The notes: generated by a model not told the origin, from the sequence alone. A DNA stretch of 64,000 nt from Arachidicoccus ginsenosidivorans (GCF_007971385.1 NZ_CP042434.1:4402001-4466000); one strand, 5' to 3'; shown: positions 54,709 through 64,000, numbered from the stretch's first letter. Program-made: numbers and translations.

Positions 54709-56415
54709 ATGATGACGATAGCAACAAATACGGAATTAAATAGATTATTTGATGATTTCTATAGAGATTCCTATGCACTTAACCCTTTACAGGCCACTTT
54801 TGACGGTGTTGAAGGGTTCAATGATCAGCTTCCTGCAGAGGATGATGCTTATTGGGAAACTTTGTATAAGACATATAGGGATTATCATAAAAAACTTAAG
54901 CAGTTTAACCTGGGACTTCTTACCAGTGATGAAGTGATTTGCTATTCCATTATGGAAAATCAGATCCAGTCAGTACTTAATTTTGAGCCGTTTCCTCTAG
55001 CTTATATGCCCATCAATCAGTTTACTGGCCTGCACCTTTATATGGCGATGTTAGGCTCAGGTGCCTCTGTTCAGCCATTTAAAACCTTAAAGGATTATAA
55101 TGACTGGCTTACAAGATGTAAGGCCTTTGTCAGGTGGACCGAGGTGGCAATTGAAAATATGCGCAAAGGAATCAAAAGCAAAATGGTGCTGCCTCAATCC
55201 CTGGTGGTAAAAATTATCCCGCAATTGGAAGAGCTAACTAAAGCCGATGACAGCGCTATTTTCTATGCCCCGACAAAAAATTACCCGTCTGATTTTGATG
55301 TGGACGATCAAAAAATATTGGATAAGCGTTTTAAGGAAATGATTGAAAAAGATTTGGTTCCTTCCTTTCAAAAATTGTTGGTCTTTCTTACGGAAGAATA
55401 TTTGCACCACGCACGGTTAAGTTCAGGTATTAATGATTTGCCGGATGGCCAAAAGTTATATCAACAATATATTTTTGCATCCGTAACCAAACATTTGGAT
55501 CCTGAATCGGTTTATCAATTGGGGGTGAAAGAAGTAGAGCGAATTTCTACACAGATGAGCAAGATTAAAGATCAAATAGGGTTTAAAGGATCTTTAAGGG
55601 AGCTTTTTGAATTTATGAAGACGGACCCACAATTTTTCCCATTTGATTCAGATCAGGAAGTATTGGACGCCTATCAAAGTGTTTATGATCGAATCCGGCC
55701 AAATATTTCCACCTATTTTGGTGTGGCGCCTGTTTCTCCATTTGAAATCCGGAAAACGGAGGATTTCAGGGCCGCTTCCGCTTCTGCAGAATATGTACCA
55801 GGCGATTTATCCAGTGGCCGACCTGGCGTGTTTTATGTGCCAATATTAAATCCCAGGGAGGTAAACGTGACTAATGATGAAATGGAAAGTCTCTTTTTGC
55901 ATGAAGCCATTCCTGGACATCATTATCAAATTAGCCTACAATACGAAAATGCTAACGTGCCCAAATTGAGACAGAAATATTGGAGCAGTGCTTTTGGAGA
56001 AGGTTGGGCACTTTATTGCGAGTCCCTAGGTAAGGAACTGGGCGTACTAACTGATCCCTATCATCAGTTGGGCGCTCTGGGGGCTGAAATACACAGAGCG
56101 ATTCGTCTGGTGGTAGACACCGGACTGCATATGGGCAAAATGACCAGAGAAGAGGCGATTGCCTATAATATGCAGCATGAACCAATATCTGAAGCCTCGG
56201 CCACTGCTGAAATAGAGCGATATATGGCGTGGCCCGGCCAGGCGCTCTCCTATAAAATTGGTGAATTGAAAATTAATGAGCTGCGGGATAAATACAAAAA
56301 TCAGTTAGGCGAAAGCTTTAGCTTGCGTGAATTCCATGATGCGATTTTAAAAGGCGGCGTTATGCCTCTGGACGTATTTGAAAATTATATGGATCATTGG
56401 GCCAAGACTCGGTAA
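54709..56415 (+). CDS. DUF885 family metallopeptidase-like protein
   Basis: A 568-residue protein of the DUF885 family, which shares the HExxH zinc-peptidase pattern. The motif HEAIPGHH is at about residue 398-405 in ESLFLHEAIPGHHYQ, and GEGWALYCESLGKELG follows, giving the third ligand region. No signal peptide is evident, although relatives are often exported, so the location is uncertain. Substrates are unknown. It starts a plus-strand block after the RHS relics; nothing suggests transfer. Confidence 0.85.
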   Translation: MMTIATNTELNRLFDDFYRDSYALNPLQATFDGVEGFNDQLPAEDDAYWETLYKTYRDYHKKLKQFNLGLLTSDEVICYSIMENQIQSVLNFEPFPLAYMPINQFTGLHLYMAMLGSGASVQPFKTLKDYNDWLTRCKAFVRWTEVAIENMRKGIKSKMVLPQSLVVKIIPQLEELTKADDSAIFYAPTKNYPSDFDVDDQKILDKRFKEMIEKDLVPSFQKLLVFLTEEYLHHARLSSGINDLPDGQKLYQQYIFASVTKHLDPESVYQLGVKEVERISTQMSKIKDQIGFKGSLRELFEFMKTDPQFFPFDSDQEVLDAYQSVYDRIRPNISTYFGVAPVSPFEIRKTEDFRAASASAEYVPGDLSSGRPGVFYVPILNPREVNVTNDEMESLFLHEAIPGHHYQISLQYENANVPKLRQKYWSSAFGEGWALYCESLGKELGVLTDPYHQLGALGAEIHRAIRLVVDTGLHMGKMTREEAIAYNMQHEPISEASATAEIERYMAWPGQALSYKIGELKINELRDKYKNQLGESFSLREFHDAILKGGVMPLDVFENYMDHWAKTR

Positions 56416-56645
56416 GCGCGTTAGGATAAAAAAAACTGAATGTTTTTATTTGTGGTGATCGTTATTCTAAGGCTAAATAATATCTGTGCCTTGGTGTAAG
56501 GTAATTGTTGCCTTAAAAACGGGGTCCGGTATTAAATAGGCATATTTGTAAGTAGGTTAAACCATTCAAAATAAATACAATTACATATATAAAAAACATC
56601 TAAAAATTACGTAATTTTAATTTTTAACCTAATGCTTAGAAGATT

Positions 56646-57395
56646 ATGAATACCAAAATTGGGAATCTGACGAAATTACTGTTGATCATTATTACGGTGA
56701 GCTCTTTTTTCATCTTAGGTGGTTGTGTCACTTCACGACCGCCAACCAGTTCAAACACGGTGGCTGGAATTGAGTCGAACCAAGATAATACGCTAACCAC
56801 TTCACTTTTTAATGATAAGCAATCTACGATATCCGAAGATAACATTAGTAAGATTCTGGATGGTCATTATGAGCTCCCCCAGGATTTAAGAATGAGTATC
56901 GTTAATCTAACGAATTCAGGTAATTCACGTAGTTATTTATGGAATGACGAACATTATCTAAAATCCCAACAGCACTATTTGGAGATGTTCACCGACCAAT
57001 TCAAAAGCTCTTCAAGAGTGAAACGCATTTCTGCAATTCCTTCGATCCTATTAGCTAAGCCTGCGACTTTTACCAGTATTCGGGAGGCAGCTGTCAGAAG
57101 TCAATCAGATGTAGTCGTTATCTACAACATAGAAAATGGCATTTATTCAAAATATAAGCTTTTTTCAAAAACAGCCATCAAGGCATTTGCTACTGTGCAG
57201 CTTATTGTTTTAGATGTTCGAACAGGACTCATTCCATTTACTACCATTGTTACAAAAGATGTACAAGGCGAAAAAATCGCCAGTGATTTTAATGAGCTGG
57301 AAACCAGTGATCGTTTAAAAGATCAGGCGGTATTATTGAGTATCCAGGACATTTCAAGACAGATTCAAGGCTTTTTGAATATGAAAACCTATTAA
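56646..57395 (+). CDS. Lipoprotein of unknown function
   Basis: A 249-residue lipoprotein: signal LLLIIITVSSFFILGGC with the lipobox cysteine at about residue 28, then a Ser/Thr/Asn-rich region. The rest is alpha/beta, with the segments VKRISAIPSILLAKPATF, SDVVVIYNIENGIYSKY and VQLIVLDVRTGLIPF, reminiscent of curli-assembly CsgG-type or similar periplasmic folds, but I cannot name the family. It lies 11 bp before the next gene and is likely co-transcribed. Confidence 0.65.
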   Translation: MNTKIGNLTKLLLIIITVSSFFILGGCVTSRPPTSSNTVAGIESNQDNTLTTSLFNDKQSTISEDNISKILDGHYELPQDLRMSIVNLTNSGNSRSYLWNDEHYLKSQQHYLEMFTDQFKSSSRVKRISAIPSILLAKPATFTSIREAAVRSQSDVVVIYNIENGIYSKYKLFSKTAIKAFATVQLIVLDVRTGLIPFTTIVTKDVQGEKIASDFNELETSDRLKDQAVLLSIQDISRQIQGFLNMKTY

Positions 57396-57406
57396 CAAAT
57401 TACATT

Positions 57407-58495
57407 ATGCGTGAGATTAAATCTATTTTTGGCAAAAAGCCGTCTCCTACCCTAGATTATACCGCTTTTTGGTGGTGGTTCAATTCCAAGGCCACTAAAT
57501 TCTTTAAGGTGGTACAAGAAGGAAGCCAAATTGACCAGAATTTTCTGGATCCACTGGCGGCTCAATTAGCGCTTATAAAAAAAGATTATTATTATGTAAC
57601 AGGCATGTATGATGAAAATACTGCAGAATTGGTGTTTACTGCAGAGGGCAATATTGCTCAAATAGTGTTTGTTGAAGATTTGGTGGCCGCTGCGCCCCGT
57701 ATAGAAAATTGGAAGTTTACTGCGCTAAAACCGGCAATTAGAATGGAAGATATTGATATCCATATGGGTGATTACCGGTTCAATCAGGATAATTTAAATT
57801 TTTATGCCAATGAACATGCTGCATATCCAGATGAAGTGGATCTTACTCTGATATATGATGATTACAGTGAGCAGGACAGCGAAACCATAAGATTGGGTGT
57901 TTATATCTATTTGGATAACTATCTGGGTGAATTGAAAGCAGCCACCATCATTGATCAAATGCAGGTAATAGGACCAGTGCAGGCAGAAAAGGAACTGATT
58001 GCGATTGCCCGTTTGAAAGATTATTTAAACTGGCGAGAAAAGGAATTTATTGAAAAGTATAATGAGGAAAGATACGATAGTAAAGAGGATCACTATGCGA
58101 CCTATGAAGGCCAGCATGCCAATGGAAATCCGCTCATTGCCCTGGTGAATACCGCTGTCCTTGAATGGGATAGCAAGGCCTCCCATCCCTGGATCGCTAA
58201 TATCGAACTTTGGTATAAGGAGGGAAATAATGGCATGCCTGGTAATAAAACTTATGAATTGGTTAATCAGCTTGAACAAGATTTAATGAAAGAACTTCAA
58301 GGAGAACAAGGTTATTTATATATAGGGCGTCAAATAGGCAATGGCGTATGTCGGATGAATTTTGCCTGCTGTGAATTCAGGACACCATCTAAAGTGCTTT
58401 ATGCGATACAAAATAAATATAAGAGCCAGTTTGAAGAGGTGAACATTGATATTTATAAGGATAAATACTGGCAAAGTTTTAATCACTTCAGATAA
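57407..58495 (+). CDS. DUF695-like protein
   Basis: The 362-residue protein has no signal peptide and is probably cytosolic. The N-terminal half (AFWWWFNSKATKFFKVVQEG; MRMEDIDIHMGDYRF region) and a C-terminal half (LVNQLEQDLMKELQGEQGYL; YIGRQIGNGVCRMNFACCEF) resemble DUF695-type domains. Function unknown. It follows the lipoprotein gene by 11 bp. A terminator of the convergent Lys-rich gene lies at 58597. Confidence 0.6.
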   Translation: MREIKSIFGKKPSPTLDYTAFWWWFNSKATKFFKVVQEGSQIDQNFLDPLAAQLALIKKDYYYVTGMYDENTAELVFTAEGNIAQIVFVEDLVAAAPRIENWKFTALKPAIRMEDIDIHMGDYRFNQDNLNFYANEHAAYPDEVDLTLIYDDYSEQDSETIRLGVYIYLDNYLGELKAATIIDQMQVIGPVQAEKELIAIARLKDYLNWREKEFIEKYNEERYDSKEDHYATYEGQHANGNPLIALVNTAVLEWDSKASHPWIANIELWYKEGNNGMPGNKTYELVNQLEQDLMKELQGEQGYLYIGRQIGNGVCRMNFACCEFRTPSKVLYAIQNKYKSQFEEVNIDIYKDKYWQSFNHFR

Positions 58496-58596
58496 AGATA
58501 GGGCGTTAATCTGTTTTATTGCCTGAAATGGGTTTTTATAACATGCCAACTAAGTTTGCTTTAATTAAAGCTAGTAGCCTATAATTTTAAAACAAA

Positions 58597-58634
58597 AACC
58601 GCGGCAATTTTAAAGATTTTAAAATTCCGCGGTT
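58597..58634 (-). terminator. Terminator of the Lys-rich protein gene
   Basis: AACCGCGG(C)AATTTTAAA / TTTAAAATTCCGCGGTT is a long stem with one bulged C; on the minus strand it is followed by TTTTTGTTTT. It lies 36 bp past the stop at 58670 and may also limit the convergent 58495 gene. Confidence 0.75.
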
Positions 58635-58669
58635 CCAGATATTAATCTATTTAAATTATTCAAGCGGAA

Positions 58670-59023
58670 TTATTGCTTGTTTTCTTTATAACGCATATCC
58701 TTGGTACCATCCTTTTTCAGGTGATGGCCTTTTGCATCTACCTTTGCGTTAGCTGTTTTCTTTTCTGTCACAGCCTTTTTAGCGACTGCTTTTTTTTCGG
58801 TCTTTGCTGTTTTGTCAGCTTTTTTTGTGGCCTTTTTCGTTGCCGCTGTTGCTTCTGTTTTTGTTTTGTCTGCCTTTTTTACGGCTTTTTTCTTTGTTTT
58901 CTTTGCTTTTTTGGCGACCTGTTGTGTAGTTGTAGGGGTCGTAGTGGTGCTTTGTGCATTACTTGTTGTAAAACAAAAACTGCACGCGAAAGCCATGATC
59001 AATCCAAAAATTAATTTCTTCAT
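58670..59023 (-). CDS. Exported Lys/Ala/Thr-rich low-complexity protein
   Basis: A 117-residue protein: signal peptide (LIFGLIMAFACSFCFTTSNA/Q) and a body of Lys-Lys-Ala/Thr repeats (KKAKKTKKKAVKKADKTKTE; KKATKKADKTAKTEKK), ending GHHLKKDGTKDMRYKENKQ. The repetitive body resembles histone-H1-like tails, but the signal places it in the periplasm or outside. Function unknown; binding to nucleic acid or acidic polymer is a guess. Confidence 0.7.
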   Translation of the reverse strand: MKKLIFGLIMAFACSFCFTTSNAQSTTTTPTTTQQVAKKAKKTKKKAVKKADKTKTEATAATKKATKKADKTAKTEKKAVAKKAVTEKKTANAKVDAKGHHLKKDGTKDMRYKENKQ

Positions 59024-59315
59024 GATGCTAAATTTAATTTGTTATTGGAAAAATTTCCGAACCAAATTTATGGTGATTTTTAAATCAAAAATATTAGAGC
59101 TGCCGTAAATTAATGTTAATCTGGTGATGGGTTATTAATGTTTAAACATGAACTTGGACTGCTAATATCTTTGTACTGGTTAAAAACTATAGCTGTATAA
59201 TGTCTCCTTTTTAATTCTATATTTACTTTTGGTGTTCGTTTTTGATGTCTGAAGTTGTTGGCCCTTAACGAGCGTTTAGGCAAATAAGTAAGATTGTCTA
59301 AAATTTAAGAGCGGG

Positions 59316-59447
59316 TTATTTGGACAATTGAGCAATTTTGTGGGCAAAGAAGAGCCAGACCGCCAGCATAAGCGCAAGGGTTAGAATCGCAATGATAAGA
59401 TAGGCCCACCGGCTATCATTGTTTTTATTATGGTTCGATTTGTTCAC
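59316..59447 (-). CDS. Small single-pass membrane protein
   Basis: A 43-residue ORF with GTG start: MNKSNHNKNNDSRW then YLIIAILTLALMLAVWLFFA and a short basic tail HKIAQLSK. The polar/hydrophobic/basic layout and clean stop make a real gene plausible, but its size and the GTG start keep confidence low. It lies 100 bp beyond the TPR-HTH regulator stop on the same strand. Confidence 0.4.
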   Translation of the reverse strand: MNKSNHNKNNDSRWAYLIIAILTLALMLAVWLFFAHKIAQLSK

Positions 59448-59546
59448 TGAATAAAATTACCAAATTGATATTTACTGGTCATTTCTTAAGGGCGGACAAA
59501 ATGCGGACAAAAGTAATTGATTGATATCTGTCAGTAAACTAATGAG

Positions 59547-61285
59547 TTATTTAAGTTCTGTCGGAGATATTTGGGTTAAAAATAATTCTAAAGAATCCAT
59601 TTCAGATAAGTCGAGCCTAGTTTTTAGTCTTCTTTTGCTTCTGGATACACTTTCTTTGGCGATTCCTAAGGATCCTGCGATTTCAGTATTGTTTAATTGT
59701 AGATGAATCAGCGCGGCGAGCCTCTCCTCTGCCGGGGTAAGATTGCCAGCTCGCTTTTGCAGAGCGGGATAAAATGCCGGATATGCTTTTATAAACTCAA
59801 TTCTAAAATCTTCCCAACCCTCATTAGTGACCAAGGTGAAGGCCAATAATTTTTCTTCCAAATTTGGGCCAGCATTATTTTCGGTTTGCTGGACTGCTTT
59901 TAATTCTTCGATCAATGCCTCACTTTTCTTGATTCGTTCTGTAAAGGTCTTAATTTGTTCTTTGGCTTTACTTATTTCCAGCTCGGCTAATCTTTGCCTT
60001 GTTTGGACTTTTTCCAGGGCGAGCTTGTGTTTTATCCTGCTGCGATTATAGATAAGAATGGCAATAATTGCTAATAGTAGCAGACAGGTCAGAATGGCCA
60101 ATCGGATATTTTTTTCAGCCCGGATGTCTTTTTTGGCTACCTGTAAAGCTCCGTCCATTTTGTTGAATTCAATTCTGCTTTGCAGAACATCTGATTTCTC
60201 TCTATTATTTTGCTGATTAAATTTAATTTTATATTCCGCATAGCGCTGATAGTAATACAGGGAACTATCAAAATCTCCTAACTTATTAAAGATTACACCT
60301 AGGCTATGACTAACCTGCAATTTCCCTAGTAGATCCTGACCGTACCATTTGTAGGCTTGCTGCCATCCTAAAAGAGCCTTTTGATATTTTTGACGGGCAA
60401 AATCAATCTCTGCCAACGCACTTCTGGCCATTGCTGCATCCTGCATCTGCCCATATTTCAAACTGGAGGCTAAATTGGCCTCCACCAGAGGTCTGGCAGC
60501 TGCATAATTATTTTCCATTATTAAGCTATAACCCATACCCCTTTAGCAATACCCAGCCAGATCTGTTTAAGGATAGAATCTTTAAATTGTAAGGCATATT
60601 TTTGAAGCTGACGGTAATAATAGTTAACGCTATCTGGTTTGTCAAGTTGTTTATAACTGGCACCCACATAGTCTAATTGTAATACCCGCCTTTGTAATGC
60701 GTCCTCTCCGCCCCTGTTTTCAAGGAGCTCCAGTGCATTTTTGCCATAGTCTATAGCTGCTTTATATTCACCGACATGATACATACTGATACTGAAATTG
60801 ATCAGTCGAAGATAAAATAACGGGAAGTGTTCCATACCAATTCGACGCTGTATTTCCAGGGAGCGAAGTGTATAATAAGAATTATCGTATGGGCTGGACA
60901 TCCTGGGGTATAAAGAAAATAACTCAGATAATAATTGATCATCTTCCATCAATCCTGCCATTTTTTGTCCTTTCTGCATATGCAGTTTATCTGTGGCGCT
61001 AAAATTTATTTTAAATTCAGATTTTCCCAGTACTTCATATATCCATGTGCGGATCAGTAGTCTATTATTAGCATGGTGGCTCAAATAGGTATAGAGTTCA
61101 AAAAGTCTTCGGTTGAAGGTTTTGAGATCTTTGTTTTGTTTCAAATCTGCATAAGTAATTTCAGCTTTGGTCGTCTGAGAAGTATCTGAGGCGCTCCAGA
61201 GCTGCATCAGTTGTTTGGTGGTTAGTTTTTGCCCAAAGGACATTAAACTCAAAAGAAGGCCGGTGATCAAAGCTGTCAGTTTCAT
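59547..61285 (-). CDS. TPR / transmembrane / helix-turn-helix sensory regulator (one-base frameshift)
   Basis: Frame one (61285 to about 60535) starts with a signal-like MKLTALITGLLLSLMSFGQ and carries TPR-like helices. Frame two continues with more TPR (DFARQKYQKALLGWQQAYKW; GDFDSSLYYYQRYAEYKIKF), a transmembrane segment (AILTCLLLLAIIAILIYN), a coiled coil and a C-terminal LuxR-type HTH (LTPAEERLAALIHLQLNN; GIAKESVSRSKRRL). The break at about 60540 is G4 in AAAGGGGTATGG; a fifth G joins the frames in 579 residues. Such proteins are common in Bacteroidota as membrane-bound regulators. The start is Met at 61285. Confidence 0.78.
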
Positions 61286-61566
61286 AAGGGATTGATTGAT
61301 AGCGTGGGTAAAATTAAGGAATCCCTGAGATAACTGCCTGTTTCTGAGAAGAAATTCTGCTTTATGAGGCAATTTGATAATGAAATGAGCCGTTTTGGAA
61401 GCTAAATGGCTTGTTTTGTTGGTTCCGGTATATCTAGCCCATCAAAGGTTGCCCTTGAATAAAGGCAAGTTAGATGGCCGGTTCTTAAGTACAGAAATTT
61501 TATTTGCCACTAGGAAAGACCTTAATTTCGAAATGCGATCTTTTAATCTTTATCGTCTGATATCGG

Positions 61567-62070
61567 CTATTTAATTACAACTTCTGCCTGAATATCAAGT
61601 CTAAATCCATTCGTTCTGCTGAAGAAGGCTTTTTTCTCTGCACTTTCTAGGACAGAGAAGTTAGGGTGTTTTCTGTTACAGGCGAAAGCCTTTTTATGTT
61701 TAATTGAGGAGATGTCATGAGCTTTAGTTAGAAGGCGAATAGTATTTTCAAGTTGAGTTTTTGCTTTTTGAATCCAGCCTCCTTGACTTTGCGTTTTCAA
61801 TTCAATTAAATAGAGTCCGTCATGAAAAGTAATCATGGCATCACAAGTGCTTTCCAAATCTTGACTTTCATCTTTAAAAATATTAAGGCAATTATCGATT
61901 GAGTGAAAAAAAATCTTTTTATTATTATTGTTTTTTATGGTTGCATGCCATTTAGATTCATCTGAAAAATCAGTATGAGCCTTGGCTCCAAGTTGGTCAT
62001 CTATTATGCCCAATTTGGCATCAGATATTGGTCCTTCACAGCAATCCTTCTTAAAAAAATCAATTGGCAT
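61567..62070 (-). CDS. Small protein with a PD-(D/E)xK-like core, partner of an ATPase
   Basis: A 167-residue soluble protein starting MPIDFFKKDCCEGPISD, 1 bp after the ATPase stop, so coupled to it. The segment CDAMITFHDGLYLIELKTQS gives D77, E90 and K92, the D-x(n)-E-x-K spacing of PD-(D/E)xK nucleases, on strand-strand secondary structure. No other family is recognised. With the ATPase it looks like a two-gene defence cassette (inference). An alternative longer start at 62106 would overlap the ATPase. Confidence 0.65.
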   Translation of the reverse strand: MPIDFFKKDCCEGPISDAKLGIIDDQLGAKAHTDFSDESKWHATIKNNNNKKIFFHSIDNCLNIFKDESQDLESTCDAMITFHDGLYLIELKTQSQGGWIQKAKTQLENTIRLLTKAHDISSIKHKKAFACNRKHPNFSVLESAEKKAFFSRTNGFRLDIQAEVVIK

Positions 62071-62071
62071 A

Positions 62072-63307
62072 TTATAATTCTTGTTCAATTTCAAGCATAT
62101 AATCAAAAAGGTTATTGCTTTCCTGTAATTTTTTGTTTAAAAAGTTTTCATCAGATGGGATGCCTTCAAACGTTTCTAATTTTTCTATTTTCCCGTTAGT
62201 CTCATCTAGTTGATAGATAATTACATCATCCGCAGAAATGATTGCATCTTTTGGTATTCTCGCAAAAAGTTTTTCACTTAATTTACTTTCTGGGCTACTT
62301 GCGTCAATTTTCTCTTTTAAAAATGCTCCTTGAATCAAAATGCTCAAATAATTGATAATATATGGACTATGCGTTGTAATTATCAATTTATTTTTTAAAT
62401 TCATATTGTTGAATCTAAGGAGACTTTGTAATATTTCCCATTGAGATGTTGGGAATAAATTCTGTTCCGGCTCCTCTACAATGTTAATGAATGATGTTTT
62501 ATTAAATTTGGATGAAAGGACTGATAAAGCAACTCGTTTTTGTTCATCAGTTAAAGTGTCATTTGTTAATATATAATTGACACCTTTTTTAAAACGCCTA
62601 ATTTCTTCTTCACTCATGGCCTCACTATTTGCATTACTTTGGATTTTTACTGAATTTGCCAGGTAATCTGAAATCAAATATAAGGGAACCAAAGACTGAA
62701 ACCCACTTGAAGATTCTATCAATTTAACTTTGTATCCTTCTCCCTTTAAGTTTAAAATGTCATTTAATTTGTCATATTCAATTTCACAGGCATTAATAGG
62801 TAATTGGATAGGCCATTTTAAATTTTCTTTTGCGTTTTCAAATTCAGTCAAAAATTCTTTTAAGGAATCAGAAGAGAATTTAAGTTCTTTTGGTGTCCTT
62901 ACATAGGAAATGAAATTCCGTTCTGCCGGAACGTACATGATTTGAGGCAATGAATAAGACTTTGTTTCAATTTCTTTAATTTTTAAAAATCCATCTTCGT
63001 ATTTAATATTATAAGCTTCTCCATTGAATTCAATTTCACTTTTAAAATTTAAATAATTTTCTAAACGGTGATACGCCAGAAATTGATTTTTGAATTTATT
63101 TTTCGTTTCGAGAATTTTCTGATTTAAATCCCCTCTGACAAGTGCTTTTTCAATCCACAAAAATGTTGAAATTAATTTTGCTACTGTACTTCTTCCTGAG
63201 CCCTGATTGCCAATAAATATTGTCGCCTTTTTGACTTCTATCCAGCCATTATTTTCCAATAAACCTGCTTTTATTGGACCGAAATTTTTAATACGAATTG
63301 AACTCAT
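62072..63307 (-). CDS. AAA family (ABC/OLD-like) ATPase with an atypical Walker A
   Basis: A 411-residue protein with the split ATPase layout of OLD/RecF-like AAA proteins. Walker A reads GNQGSGRST (residues 33-41): R39 replaces the usual lysine. Walker B is FINIVEEPEQNLFPTSQWE, and the switch histidine is in LIITTHSPYIINYL. There is no TOPRIM domain, so it is not a full OLD nuclease. The nuclease-like partner gene follows by 1 bp. Defence cassettes such as Septu and Gabija use such ATPases with a nuclease; this pair fits neither by eye. Confidence 0.8.
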   Translation of the reverse strand: MSSIRIKNFGPIKAGLLENNGWIEVKKATIFIGNQGSGRSTVAKLISTFLWIEKALVRGDLNQKILETKNKFKNQFLAYHRLENYLNFKSEIEFNGEAYNIKYEDGFLKIKEIETKSYSLPQIMYVPAERNFISYVRTPKELKFSSDSLKEFLTEFENAKENLKWPIQLPINACEIEYDKLNDILNLKGEGYKVKLIESSSGFQSLVPLYLISDYLANSVKIQSNANSEAMSEEEIRRFKKGVNYILTNDTLTDEQKRVALSVLSSKFNKTSFINIVEEPEQNLFPTSQWEILQSLLRFNNMNLKNKLIITTHSPYIINYLSILIQGAFLKEKIDASSPESKLSEKLFARIPKDAIISADDVIIYQLDETNGKIEKLETFEGIPSDENFLNKKLQESNNLFDYMLEIEQEL

Positions 63308-63565
63308 TTCTATTTGTTATTAATGCAGTAATAAACATATGATGCTTGTGATCAGAAATTGCAATCTAAAATCCAAATCAAATATTTTGATACATATATC
63401 TAATTTAGATTAATATGATAGTTGATTTTAATTGTTTTGACATTGAACGGCTAACAATTGTACAAATATGACCTATTTCGTGAAGTTATCAAACATATGG
63501 ATGAAAATTAATAATATTTCTCAGATCATTGCTTATTATTGATTCCTGGAATTTGCCTTTAGTAT
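63308..63565. other. Intergenic region between ATPase cassette and outer-membrane gene
   Basis: AT-rich, with no gene or clear repeat. It should hold the promoter of the ATPase cassette. Confidence 0.5.
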
Positions 63566-64000
63566 CTATAATCTACCCTGCTCCGCTGTATTGCTCCGCT
63601 CAATTGTATGGTGTAAAAATTGTTTCCCAATTTCTAATCGATAATTGATGGAAAGTTTAATTTCCCTGGATTGAAAGGTGCGCTTATTCAGCAGCAGGTT
63701 CTTGTTAAAAAATTGCCTGCTTTTGGATTTTCCATAGGTATTTAACAGGTCATCTACTCCCAGACTCATCACTAACTTCCCATCCAATAGCTTTTTTCTG
63801 AAAGATATATCTACTTGCCAATTTGGATCATATAAGGTATTGGCCCACATCTGGTGATATCTATATGACCCAAATAAATTTAGGGAGGTAGTTTTAGACA
63901 AAGTAAAATCCTGATTCAACGCTGCTGATACATAATACTTTTTGAGAAAGAACAAATTGCTGCTTGTTGCGTTAAGCCCGGTATTAATGGTATTATTTGA
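63566..64000 (-). CDS. C-terminal part of an outer-membrane beta-barrel protein (cut by the window end)
   Basis: The frame is open to the right edge. About 144 residues remain, with alternating strands (YVSAALNQDFTLSKTTSLNL; MWANTLYDPNWQVDISFRKK; LVMSLGVDDLLNTYGKSKSR; REIKLSINYRLEIGK). This matches the barrel end of outer-membrane protein/TonB-receptor-like families (OMP_b-brl_3 type) in Bacteroidota. After the conserved NYRLEIGK strand, about 20 extra residues follow, which is unusual since these barrels tend to end in an aromatic residue. Confidence 0.7.
   Translation of the reverse strand, partial: SNNTINTGLNATSSNLFFLKKYYVSAALNQDFTLSKTTSLNLFGSYRYHQMWANTLYDPNWQVDISFRKKLLDGKLVMSLGVDDLLNTYGKSKSRQFFNKNLLLNKRTFQSREIKLSINYRLEIGKQFLHHTIERSNTAEQGRL

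Noticed and set aside
58673-59108. Plus-strand Phe/Cys-rich frames opposite the Lys-rich gene
   Set aside because: They are simply the antisense of Lys/Ala codons; the minus-strand frame has a signal peptide and a terminator.

Overview
The window looks like chromosome from a Bacteroidota bacterium, most likely family Chitinophagaceae (my inference). The support is: moderate GC; promoter-like TAnnTTTG (-7) elements; a TonB-dependent receptor/DUF4249 pair; a T9SS-type C-terminal sorting domain; DUF5686, DUF4833, DUF4199, DUF3127 and DUF885 proteins; a NagB/PIG-L fusion; and remnants of Bacteroidota-type RHS genes.

Layout. 1-11011 is a lipid-head-group region. It holds myo-inositol-1-phosphate synthase (+), then a DUF5686/DUF4833/fatty-acid-hydroxylase operon (+), then a five-gene minus-strand operon of nucleotidyltransferase, ATP-grasp protein, CDP-alcohol phosphotransferase, HAD phosphatase and GtrA-like membrane protein. 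Together these could make inositol-1-phosphate, activate it to a nucleotide-inositol, and transfer it to a (possibly 2-hydroxylated) lipid. 11156-30059 is mostly housekeeping on the minus strand: two ABC-F ATPases, SatP, Tag, an ECF sigma factor, an aminotransferase, GT2, DUF4199, a dihydroorotase homologue that has lost its metal ligands, a cysteine desulfurase, GlmM and CbpA/CbpM. NagB/PIG-L is on the plus strand. 30234-34967 (+) encodes a lipoprotein with the FGE fold and both catalytic cysteines, then a TonB receptor and its DUF4249 lipoprotein. 34998-36190 is a scar: a 196-bp duplicated ABC-gene tail, a broken acetyltransferase-like gene with a small intact partner, and a dead IS91-type transposase. 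36194-48050 carries peptide ABC ATPases, an ABC exporter, proline dehydrogenase, a DUF3127 protein, an SGNH esterase, PNP, BON/SH3 proteins, a ferredoxin and a LuxC-like acyl-CoA reductase.

48080-54600 is accessory DNA beside a tRNA-Pro(CGG): a dead tyrosine integrase, a ParDE module, a MauE fragment, a MerR/hydrolase pair and decayed RHS pieces. 54709-64000 has a DUF885 peptidase, a lipoprotein/DUF695-like pair, a TPR-HTH regulator, a two-gene ATPase/nuclease-like cassette that may be a defence system, and the end of an outer-membrane barrel gene.

A pattern crosses the whole window. Seven otherwise good genes are each split by one missing base, always in a homopolymer run, and adding one base restores a family-length protein each time. 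This looks more like under-called homopolymers in the assembly than real gene death, so I annotate these genes at full length and flag them.
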